Source: JAZDMK01 sp043800975 (GTDB lineage: Bacteria; Bacteroidota; Bacteroidia; Bacteroidales; JAHJDW01). From it: a DNA stretch of 23,041 nt. Location: positions 1-23,041 of the forward strand of contig JAZDMK010000105.1 in assembly GCA_043800975.1 (NCBI GenBank), in the 5' to 3' direction. Below the pieces are notes generated by a model. It saw nothing but the letters and a program-made list of their open reading frames with translations. It did no database searches and was not told the origin of the DNA. Shown here piece after piece: positions 1-6,347 of the stretch. The translations under genes and the position numbers were made by a program. Each line of letters starts with the position of its first letter. The stretch's first letter is position 1.

Positions 1-398
1 CGGTCGAATCGTTTGATAAAATTAGTAAGCGATTTGTCTTTCGACCAAATCATTCCATGTAACGGAACATTAATACCAGCCACCTTTGCCATCCGCATAG
101 TCACATCTTCGTTTTCCGGAAGTTGATGATATATTTGATGCTGTGGTTTCAGAATGTATTTGCCACCGGTTTCTACCAAATCAAATTTTGATTCTTTGAT
201 ATTCAGAATAGCGCTGAGTTTCGGCTGTACACCCTGAATTGATATTTTTGTTGCCCTGGCCATGGCTTCTGCTCTTTGTTCTTCAGCTGTATATGACAGC
301 AACTGCAAATCATTCAATCCTTGTGACAAAAGTTTCAATCCTTTATTACTGTACAATGATTTACCGCAAAGTTCGTAGGTGATTGGACAACGTTTCAT
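1..398 (-). CDS. HipA-like Ser/Thr kinase, HipT type (partial, 3' end outside window)
   Basis: This is the first 132 codons of a HipA-family kinase; the rest lies beyond base 1. I translated it from the complement of the window edge. It starts at residue level like HipT toxins, without the N-terminal subdomain of E. coli HipA, which is encoded by the preceding gene. Residues 53-60 read S-I-Q-G-V-Q-P-K, the Gly-rich ATP loop of the family, where HipA/HipT proteins autophosphorylate on Ser. The visible end, K-R-F-D, matches the conserved start of the kinase core. Family members phosphorylate aminoacyl-tRNA synthetases (HipA on GltX, HipT on TrpS); the target here is unknown. The ATG overlaps the upstream stop (ATGA, 4 bases), so translation is probably coupled. 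The catalytic Asp and metal-binding residues are outside the window, so activity cannot be judged. Confidence 0.85.
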   Translation of the reverse strand, partial: MKRCPITYELCGKSLYSNKGLKLLSQGLNDLQLLSYTAEEQRAEAMARATKISIQGVQPKLSAILNIKESKFDLVETGGKYILKPQHQIYHQLPENEDVTMRMAKVAGINVPLHGMIWSKDKSLTNFIKRFD

Positions 399-709
399 AA
401 AGTAACTTCCTTCACGTTAACCGCACCAACCGTATCATTTCCTACAAGCATTAGTTGTGAAAAAAAATCATTTCTATCCACTTTGCCTTGTTTTAATAGT
501 CCTTCCAGTTGGTGTCCCTCAGGTAAAAGACCATCAAAAAAAGGAGGGAAGTAATCAAATGAAAATGATTTCTGGCTTACAGGCATTGTAAGTGAAACAG
601 GTATTCCAGCGTAGTAAGCATTATATTCAAACAGGTATTCTTTTCCAAAAACTTTTTCAAAAAGAGTTCCTGCCTCTTTTCCGCATACATATATTTTAGC
701 TGTTCTCAT
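395..709 (-). CDS. HipA N-terminal subdomain protein (HipS-like)
   Basis: A 104-residue stand-alone version of HipA N-subdomain 1. It shows the family pattern: a beta-rich start, then S-L-T-M-P-V near residues 38-43, P-P-F-F-D-G-L-L-P-E-G near 55-65, a D-R-N-D motif near 78-81 and a closing G-A-V-x-V. In the HipBST system of enteropathogenic E. coli, the equivalent protein HipS (about 100 residues) neutralises the kinase HipT; in classical HipA the same domain is fused to the kinase. Here it lies between the XRE gene (14-base overlap at its start) and the kinase gene (4-base overlap at its end), the hipB-hipS-hipT order. An antitoxin role is inferred from this layout. The alternative is that it simply assembles with the kinase as a split HipA. 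Confidence 0.82.
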   Translation of the reverse strand: MRTAKIYVCGKEAGTLFEKVFGKEYLFEYNAYYAGIPVSLTMPVSQKSFSFDYFPPFFDGLLPEGHQLEGLLKQGKVDRNDFFSQLMLVGNDTVGAVNVKEVTL

Positions 710-935
710 TGGTGTTCATTATCTGATTCATAAGATGGCTCTGTAATTGAACTTTAATATTCAGCACCGATAGAATTTTACGAAGCGTATCCAGTTGAAT
801 TGTTTCTTTCCCTTTTTCAAGATCAAAGACAACTGTTTTTCCTACTCCGGCCATTTCGGCCAGCTGAAGTTGACTAAGGCCAGCAGTTTTGCGATGCTTC
901 CTGATCACTTTCGATAATACATCTGGGCTTAACAT
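696..935 (-). CDS. XRE-family regulator, HipB-like antitoxin/repressor
   Basis: A 79-residue protein that is mostly a Cro/C1-type helix-turn-helix: K-H-R-K-T-A-G-L-S-Q-x-x-L-A-E-M-A-G-V near residues 12-31, then a segment containing D-L-E-K-G-K, as in HipB. I chose the ATG at 935 because it begins right at the conserved domain; the reading frame stays open 16 codons further upstream, but that part would cover the promoter and operator. It is the first gene of a three-gene overlapping unit with HipS-like and HipT-like genes. By analogy with HipB it should bind operator palindromes, repress its own operon and take part in the toxin-antitoxin complex. The perfect palindrome at 971-987 is the obvious candidate site. 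Confidence 0.85.
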   Translation of the reverse strand: MLSPDVLSKVIRKHRKTAGLSQLQLAEMAGVGKTVVFDLEKGKETIQLDTLRKILSVLNIKVQLQSHLMNQIMNTNENS

Positions 936-952
936 TATTACTGTTTTAACGG

Positions 953-984
953 CAAATATACAACAATAGTTAACTTGTGTCAAG
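953..984 (-). promoter_or_regulatory. Promoter of the hipBST-like operon
   Basis: On the minus strand, TATATTTG (953-960) matches the Bacteroidota -7 element TAnnTTTG exactly. A CTTGA sequence lies 19-20 bases upstream in the -33 position (consensus TTTG, spacing 19). The predicted transcript start is only about 10-15 bases before the ATG at 935, a short leader typical of the phylum. The -33 part lies inside the palindrome at 971-987. Confidence 0.6.
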
Positions 985-987
985 TTA
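971..987. promoter_or_regulatory. Perfect palindrome, candidate HipB-like operator
   Basis: TAACTTG-TGT-CAAGTTA is a perfect inverted repeat with 7-base arms and a 3-base centre. It covers the -33 region of the hip operon promoter, so a dimeric regulator bound here would block RNA polymerase. The XRE protein encoded just downstream on the minus strand is the natural candidate for binding; this is inferred from position only. Confidence 0.6.
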
Positions 988-1000
988 TTTCTAATAATAA

Positions 1001-1157
1001 GCTGCTAAAGCAGTAAAAAAGAACTAAAAATACAAGCTTGAATAAAAAAGTGTTTAATAATACTGCTAAAGCGGTAAAAAGAAATGGGGATCTGATAACT
1101 ATACCCTTTCGGGGATAAATATTAAAAAATTAATGATAATATACCCTATCGGATATG
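1001..1157. repeat. Cluster of four short palindromic boxes in two pairs
   Basis: Within the 539 gene-free bases from 936 to 1474 there are four operator-like boxes. Pair one: CTGC-TAAA-GCAG (1002-1013) and TACTGC-TAAA-GCGGTA (1061-1076, one mismatch between arms), both followed by an A-rich run, centres 61 bases apart. Pair two: TATACCC-TTTC-GGGGATA (1100-1117, one mismatch between arms) and TATACCCTATCGGATATG (1140-1157, weaker symmetry), 40 bases apart. The first three share one design, arms around a 4-base AT-rich centre. Such boxes are typical targets of small XRE repressors. No gene is visible beneath them. Confidence 0.5.
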
Positions 1158-1266
1158 ATCTTGTAATTCAAATCGTCATTTTTGAATTTTCTTGAAGTGT
1201 AAATAGGCATTATAAATTGTCATTTTTTAGTCGCAACAATCAGTCTGTTCAGAAAACAAAAAATAT

Positions 1267-1306
1267 CCTGCATCGGGAATTGGTATGTAATACAATGCAA
1301 TGCAGG
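1267..1306. repeat. Inverted repeat upstream of the EF-G promoter
   Basis: CCTGCAT (1267-1273) and ATGCAGG (1300-1306) are 7-base perfect inverted arms around 26 bases, which themselves hold a small GTAT/ATAC pair. They end about 30 bases before the -7 element of the EF-G gene. It could be an operator or chance; there is no T-run, so it is not a terminator. Confidence 0.25.
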
Positions 1307-1337
1307 CATACAACATTCAAGGAATCAAAAATTTTCT

Positions 1338-1345
1338 TACCTTTG
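1338..1345 (+). promoter_or_regulatory. -7 promoter element of the EF-G gene
   Basis: TACCTTTG followed by CA is an exact match to the Bacteroidota -7 element TAnnTTTG. I see no good TTTG at the -33 position. It implies a leader of roughly 120 bases before the ATG at 1475, longer than for other genes here. I see no recognisable riboswitch in that leader. Confidence 0.55.
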
Positions 1346-1474
1346 CACATTATTTGAATTGCAGGAAGACAGATTGATGTGCAGATTTTCATTGGATTTC
1401 CTCCATCAGCTCGCAACGAAAAGCAAAACAGATTAAGATTATTGAGCTAAAAATTATTTTACTATTTATTGATT

Positions 1475-3553
1475 ATGTCACTTCGACGACTTAGAAACAT
1501 TGGCATTGCTGCGCATATTGATGCGGGAAAAACGACAGTAACGGAACGAATTTTATTCTTTACAGGTGAAAGCCGTAAAATGGGTGAGGTGCACGATGGC
1601 CAGGCTACGATGGATTTTATGAAACAGGAGCAGGAGCGTGGCATTACCATTGCTTCGGCTGCTATTACTGCCCATTGGCGCGATCATCAGATTAATTTAA
1701 TTGATACTCCAGGGCACGTAGATTTTACTATTGAAGTAGAACGCTCACTTCGTGTGATCGATGGAATGATTGCTGTGTTCTGCGCTGTTGGCGGTGTTGA
1801 GCCACAAAGTGAAACTGTATGGAACCAGGCTGAAAGATACCGCGTGCCACGTATAGCATTTATTAATAAAATGGATCGTACCGGCGCTGACTTTTCAGCA
1901 GTCGTTGGACAGATGAATAAATACCTTGATGCGAATGCAGTTCCTTTCCAAATCCCAATGGGCGCTGAAGAGCACTTTCTGGGCATGATCGATCTGATTC
2001 ATCAGAAAGCATATTTCTTTCAGGAGTATGAAAGAATTGAAGCAGAAATTCCTGCTGAATATATTGTTGCAGCTAATGATGCGAGAAATAAATTGCTTGA
2101 ATCATTAGCAGATTTCAATGATGAAATTGCTGAATTATTTCTTGAAGGAAAGGAAGTGCCTTTAGACCTTATTGTAAAATCTGCAAGAGAAACTGTGTTA
2201 AAACTTCTCATCACACCTGTGTTTTGCGGTGCAGCATACAAGAATAAAGGGATACAAATGTTACTCGACGCTGTTGTTGATTATCTTCCATCTCCGTATG
2301 ATATTGGCGCTATTATCGGCTCTGATGTGGATGATGCTGCCAAGGCGCTTCAGCGCAATCCAACTTCGAAAGAACCTTTTTCTGCGCTGGCATTTAAACT
2401 TATCAATGATCCGTTTGTAGGGCAACAAACTTTTATCAGAATTTTTTCCGGACAGTTAAAAAGCGGTATGCCTTTTTATAATGCAAGCAAATTTAAAAAC
2501 GAAAGAGCCGGTCGTATTTTCCGAATCAGAGCGAAGGACCGTGAAGAAATCAGTGAAGCAGGTCCCGGAGAAATTGTTGCTCTTGTCGGAATGAAATACA
2601 CGCGAACAGGTGATACACTGTGTGATCCGGATCATAAAATATTGCTTGAATCGATCCATGTCCCGCCCGCGGTGATTGAAATGAAAATCACACCCCAATT
2701 GCGTAAGGACAGAGAAAAAATGGGTGAATCGCTGGCGAAACTCTGTAATGAAGATCCTTCTTTCCGCGCTCGTTTTGATGATGAAACGGAAGAAACAATT
2801 ATTGCAGGAATGGGCGAATTGCATCTTGAGATTATTGTTGATCGTCTGAAAGAAGAATTTGGTCTTGGAGTCGATGTTGGCGAACCCGCAGTATCATTTC
2901 GTGAAACTTTAACGATTGAAGTTGAAAATAACCATCGTCATGTAAAACAAAGTGGGGGCAAAGGTCAGTTTGCGCACACTGTCATTCGCTTTGAGACCAA
3001 TGAAGACAAGGGTTATGAGTTTGTAGATAAAATTAAAGGCGGTTCTATTCCTGCTGAATTTATTTCGTCTGTCAACAAAGGTTTGAAAAAAGCAATGGAA
3101 AAAGGCCCTCTGGGCGGCTTTCCGGTTGTTGATACGAAAGCAGTTTTGCTGGACGGTGGATTTCATGCTGTCGATTCTTCTGATATGGCTTTTCAGCTTT
3201 GTGCTGCAGCTTGCTTCAGACAAGGCTTTATGAAAGCTAAGCCTATTCTTCTGGAGCCAGTTATGAAAATTGAAATCAATACACCCGATGATTATATTGG
3301 TAATGTAACCGGTGATTTCAGCAAAAGGCGCGGTCGCATTGAAAGCATGCGCAGATACAGAAAAGGATCTCAGAAGATAAACGGTTTTGTTCCCTTAAGT
3401 GAAATGTTTGGATATGCCACAACCCTGAGAAATATTTCAAGTGGTCGTGCGAATTACAGCATGGAATTTTATAAGTACATGCCGGTTCCTGCTGCTACAC
3501 AAGAAGAAATTCTTAAGAAGATTAAAGAAAAGAATGCAAACAAAGGGAACTGA
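1475..3553 (+). CDS. fusA: Translation elongation factor G
   Basis: EF-G moves tRNA and mRNA through the ribosome with GTP hydrolysis. The 692-residue length is normal. GTPase motifs are intact: A-H-I-D-A-G-K-T-T (13-21), R-G-I-T-I (55-59), D-T-P-G-H with the catalytic His81 (77-81) and N-K-M-D (131-134). Later domains carry K-Q-S-G-G-K-G-Q and the domain IV tip L-D-G-G-F-H with its conserved His; the C-terminus has the usual P-L-S-E-M-F-G-Y-A-T. I preferred the ATG at 1475 over a TTG at 1469, since it gives the standard M-S-L-R-R-L-R-N-I-G start. The gene is not in a str operon (no rpsL, rpsG or rpsJ beside it), so it may be a second EF-G paralogue. A basic stretch R-R-Y-R-K-G-S-Q-K near the C-terminus differs from the common EF-G sequence. 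Confidence 0.93.
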   Translation: MSLRRLRNIGIAAHIDAGKTTVTERILFFTGESRKMGEVHDGQATMDFMKQEQERGITIASAAITAHWRDHQINLIDTPGHVDFTIEVERSLRVIDGMIAVFCAVGGVEPQSETVWNQAERYRVPRIAFINKMDRTGADFSAVVGQMNKYLDANAVPFQIPMGAEEHFLGMIDLIHQKAYFFQEYERIEAEIPAEYIVAANDARNKLLESLADFNDEIAELFLEGKEVPLDLIVKSARETVLKLLITPVFCGAAYKNKGIQMLLDAVVDYLPSPYDIGAIIGSDVDDAAKALQRNPTSKEPFSALAFKLINDPFVGQQTFIRIFSGQLKSGMPFYNASKFKNERAGRIFRIRAKDREEISEAGPGEIVALVGMKYTRTGDTLCDPDHKILLESIHVPPAVIEMKITPQLRKDREKMGESLAKLCNEDPSFRARFDDETEETIIAGMGELHLEIIVDRLKEEFGLGVDVGEPAVSFRETLTIEVENNHRHVKQSGGKGQFAHTVIRFETNEDKGYEFVDKIKGGSIPAEFISSVNKGLKKAMEKGPLGGFPVVDTKAVLLDGGFHAVDSSDMAFQLCAAACFRQGFMKAKPILLEPVMKIEINTPDDYIGNVTGDFSKRRGRIESMRRYRKGSQKINGFVPLSEMFGYATTLRNISSGRANYSMEFYKYMPVPAATQEEILKKIKEKNANKGN

Positions 3554-3572
3554 TTTCAAACTAGGGAATCAG
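3550..3572. other. Small inverted repeat covering two convergent stop codons
   Basis: CTGATT (3550-3555) and AATCAG (3567-3572) pair around an 11-base loop. The left arm contains the TGA of the EF-G gene, and the loop contains the TAG of the minus-strand M23 peptidase gene. The two genes are only 7 bases apart. The hairpin is weak and has no long T-run, so a terminator role is doubtful. Confidence 0.25.
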
Positions 3573-4646
3573 TAATTTCTTTCCAACAGGAAGAATTGAA
3601 GCTTTATTGATTTTGTTCACTTTGCATATTTCATCAACGGAAGTGCCATTTCGGCGTGCAATTGAAAAAAGTGTATCGCCACCTTTCACAACATAATATT
3701 TTTTCCCGCCTGATTTTACTGCAACGCCGGTATTCTGCTTTGGAGTTGAGTTTGAAACCGCTACTTTCTTAACAGGAACATTTGTGTTGGCGCCTCTGCT
3801 CAGTGAAGGTGAGTTGGAGCTTGTATTTTTGTTTTCAGAATTCAATGCCGTTGTTGTATTTGCTGTATCAACAACAACAACAATGGGATCAGGTTCCAGT
3901 GTTTTTTCGTAAGGAAGTCTGTTGCTTTTGACTTTAAACAATCTTCCAGTGAGCATTAAGGAATCTTTTTTCAGAGATTGTTTATCAAAGTCAATAATAT
4001 GCATAGGATTGAAAGCTTCGTTTAAATAACGTGTTTCAAAATGCAGATGGACTGCTGAAGAACGTCCTGTGCTTCCTGCAAATCCGATTACTTCGCCTGC
4101 TTTCACTTTTTGATTTGCCTTTACATTCAGTTTGGTCATGTGACCATATAAAGTTTCAAGACCGTTGTAGTGGCGGATAACAACCATGCGTCCATATCCT
4201 GAGTAATATTTGGAAATACGAACAACGCCATCAAAAGCTGCATAGATTGGATCTTTTAAGTTCAGCCTTAAATCAACGCCAGCATGAAAATGATGATGGC
4301 CGCGCCATCCAAACTGAGAGCAGAGAATAGATGTCGTTTTACAAGGATATGAAAACTTACCCTCATCGGATTGGTTAAACAGAATTAAGGCACTGTCTCT
4401 CATTTTTGTGAGGTCTAGTTTGTTAACTCTTACATGTTCATTGTTCCATTCGCCACCATAGATTGAATTAGCAGGAATTTCAACAGAATCGATTACGTTG
4501 GGGATTTTAGTATCTGCGTGCAAAGTGTCATTATGCTCCGGATACCCGTTCATAGCGTATGAGCTTGATCCATACTGTGCAAAAACAGTATTTCCCAAAA
4601 ACAGACAAAAAAACAATCCCAGGCTTACGCTTCCCAGTTTCATCAT
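3561..4646 (-). CDS. Secreted M23 metallopeptidase with C-terminal LysM domain
   Basis: A 361-residue exported protein of the peptidoglycan endopeptidase or LytM/NlpD type. An N-terminal signal peptide ends around V-F-A-Q. The M23 domain has the zinc motif H-A-G-V-D (His121, Asp125), a conserved Y-G-H-M near 167-170 and the H-L-H motif (His200, His202), so all metal ligands are present and it should be an active enzyme. A Ser/Asn/Thr-rich linker of about 60 residues leads to a LysM domain (about 317-361, Y-Y-V-V-K-x-G-D-T-L-F-S-I-A) that binds peptidoglycan. I start at the ATG at 4646; the next codon is also ATG, and a TTG 21 bases upstream is less likely. Likely role: cell-wall remodelling or cell separation in the periplasm. 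It is a single-gene unit with its own promoter. Confidence 0.9.
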   Translation of the reverse strand: MMKLGSVSLGLFFCLFLGNTVFAQYGSSSYAMNGYPEHNDTLHADTKIPNVIDSVEIPANSIYGGEWNNEHVRVNKLDLTKMRDSALILFNQSDEGKFSYPCKTTSILCSQFGWRGHHHFHAGVDLRLNLKDPIYAAFDGVVRISKYYSGYGRMVVIRHYNGLETLYGHMTKLNVKANQKVKAGEVIGFAGSTGRSSAVHLHFETRYLNEAFNPMHIIDFDKQSLKKDSLMLTGRLFKVKSNRLPYEKTLEPDPIVVVVDTANTTTALNSENKNTSSNSPSLSRGANTNVPVKKVAVSNSTPKQNTGVAVKSGGKKYYVVKGGDTLFSIARRNGTSVDEICKVNKINKASILPVGKKLLIP

Positions 4647-4741
4647 AATATAAAATTTTGCTGCCAAGCAACCGTCTCAGGCTTTATCCATCAAGGATTA
4701 GATCAAATGCGGTAACAAATAAATCATATAACTCAGCATGT

Positions 4742-4772
4742 CAAATTTAAAAAGTATTTATTAATTACCAAA
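4742..4772 (-). promoter_or_regulatory. Consensus Bacteroidota promoter of the M23 peptidase gene
   Basis: On the minus strand, TTTG (4769-4772), exactly 19 bases, then TAAATTTG (4742-4749) reproduce the -33/-7 consensus TTTG-N19-TAnnTTTG without a mismatch. The leader to the ATG at 4646 is about 90 bases. This is the best promoter in the window. The rest of the 335-base gap (4647-4981) is AT-rich and holds only a weak candidate for rarA, TAACTTCG at 4957-4964. Confidence 0.75.
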
Positions 4773-4981
4773 CTTTTTTAACTGTAGATTGTTGAAAAAT
4801 AGATGTTGAGTGTCTGAAAGACCTTATTTCAGTAGATTTTCATCCGTATTAATTTTTTGTTAAATAATCATAATGCTCTTTTATTGATTTTGTACATAAA
4901 AATGAAAATTTCACAATCATTTTTAATAAAAACCATCACTATAAAATTGAATTTTATAACTTCGTAGATATTTCAAACGAC

Positions 4982-6250
4982 ATGAATTCTAATGCTCCTT
5001 TAGCTGAAAGGCTTCGTCCCCAATCCTTATCCGATTTTATCGGGCAGCAGCATCTGGTGGGTGAAGGGGCTATTTTGCAGCAATCTATACAAAGTGGAAA
5101 TATTCCCTCTTTAATTTTCTGGGGGCCACCGGGCGTTGGCAAAACCACCCTTGCTTCTATCATTTCGAAAACATTAGACCGCCCTTTTTACACGCTTAGT
5201 GCCATTTCATCGGGGGTGAAGGATGTACGAGAAGTGATTGCAAAGGCAAAAGAATCGGAAGGAAGATCCATTTTATTTATTGATGAAATTCATCGCTTCA
5301 ACAAATCACAGCAGGATTCGTTGCTGGGTGCAGTTGAAAAAGGAATTATTACTTTAATAGGAGCAACCACTGAAAATCCTTCTTTTGAAGTGATAGCACC
5401 GCTTTTATCGCGGTGTCAGGTGTATGTTCTGAAATCACTTTCAGAAGATGAATTAAAAACATTGATGAATCATGCAGTTAAAGAAGAATCTCTGCGAACG
5501 GGTTCTTCCATTGATGTTCGCGAAACGGAAGCGCTGATGCGCCTTTCGGGTGGTGATGCAAGAAAGCTACTGAATGCAATAGAATTGACTGTGAATTCGC
5601 AAAAAGGAAAAGAAATAATTATTGATAATGAAAAAGTATTGAAGTTTGTTCAGCAAAATATGGCGTTGTATGATAAACTGGGCGAACAACATTACGATAT
5701 TATTTCGGCGTTTATTAAATCCATGCGCGGTAGTGATCCCAATGCATCTATATATTGGCTTGCGCGAATGATTGAGGCAGGAGAGGATCCACTTTTTATT
5801 GCCCGTCGTATGCTTATTCTTGCATCAGAAGATATCGGAAATGCAAATCCAAATGCGCTGTTGCTTGCCAATGCCTGCTTTGATGCAGTTAATAAAACAG
5901 GTTATCCGGAATGTAGTATCATTCTTTCTCATACTGTCGTTTATCTCGCTACTTCTCCAAAAAGTAATGCGACTTATCTGGCTTTGATGGCAGCGCAGAA
6001 TGCAGTTAGAAATCAGGGTGATCTTTCTGTTCCTCTGCATTTACGTAATGCACCAACAGGATTAATGAAAAACCTGGGTTATTCAAAAGGATACCAGTAT
6101 GCCCATGATTTTGATGGTAATTTTGTTGATCAAGGTTTTCTGCCTAAAGAAATTTTGAATCAAAAGTTTTACGAGCCGCAGGATAATCCACGTGAGCAAG
6201 AAATTAGAGCGAGGCTCAAAAGTATTTGGAAATCGCGATATTCCTATTGA
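4982..6250 (+). CDS. rarA: Replication-associated recombination protein A (AAA+ ATPase, RarA/MgsA)
   Basis: RarA is a homotetrameric AAA+ ATPase related to clamp loaders that acts at stalled forks and with RecA and SSB. The 422 residues are close to the usual length (E. coli about 447). The protein shows the family start L-A-E-R-L-R-P near 7-13, Walker A G-P-P-G-V-G-K-T-T (48-56), Walker B I-L-F-I-D-E (97-102) followed by I-H-R-F-N-K, sensor 1 G-A-T-T-E-N-P-S-F and the S-R-C arginine finger. The second half matches the RarA C-terminal domain, with S-M-R-G-S-D-P-x-A and the E-D-I-G-N-A-N-P motif. It is monocistronic, with 97 bases to the next gene. The ATG at 4982 directly precedes the conserved region. 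Confidence 0.95.
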   Translation: MNSNAPLAERLRPQSLSDFIGQQHLVGEGAILQQSIQSGNIPSLIFWGPPGVGKTTLASIISKTLDRPFYTLSAISSGVKDVREVIAKAKESEGRSILFIDEIHRFNKSQQDSLLGAVEKGIITLIGATTENPSFEVIAPLLSRCQVYVLKSLSEDELKTLMNHAVKEESLRTGSSIDVRETEALMRLSGGDARKLLNAIELTVNSQKGKEIIIDNEKVLKFVQQNMALYDKLGEQHYDIISAFIKSMRGSDPNASIYWLARMIEAGEDPLFIARRMLILASEDIGNANPNALLLANACFDAVNKTGYPECSIILSHTVVYLATSPKSNATYLALMAAQNAVRNQGDLSVPLHLRNAPTGLMKNLGYSKGYQYAHDFDGNFVDQGFLPKEILNQKFYEPQDNPREQEIRARLKSIWKSRYSY

Positions 6251-6347
6251 TCCCTGCAACTTTTTATTAATTTTCTGGTCTGTATTGTAGAATGATATTT
6301 CAAAAAGCCTTAATTACATAATTCTAAAATTTCATTACTTTTACAAA

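Noticed and set aside
936..983. Sixteen extra codons before the XRE gene start
   Set aside because: They overlap the predicted -7 element and part of the palindrome, and they precede the conserved helix-turn-helix start at M-L-S-P.
1001..1157. CRISPR-like array
   Set aside because: The repeats are only 12-18 bases, of two different kinds, unevenly spaced and without cas genes.
1469..1474. TTG start two codons upstream of the EF-G ATG
   Set aside because: The ATG at 1475 gives the normal EF-G N-terminus, and TTG starts are not needed elsewhere in the window.
1346..1474. Riboswitch or attenuator in the EF-G leader
   Set aside because: No stable hairpin, leader peptide or known riboswitch pattern is visible by eye.
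2456..3223. Antisense open frames of 122 and 104 codons within the EF-G gene
   Set aside because: They shadow conserved EF-G domains and have no supporting signals.
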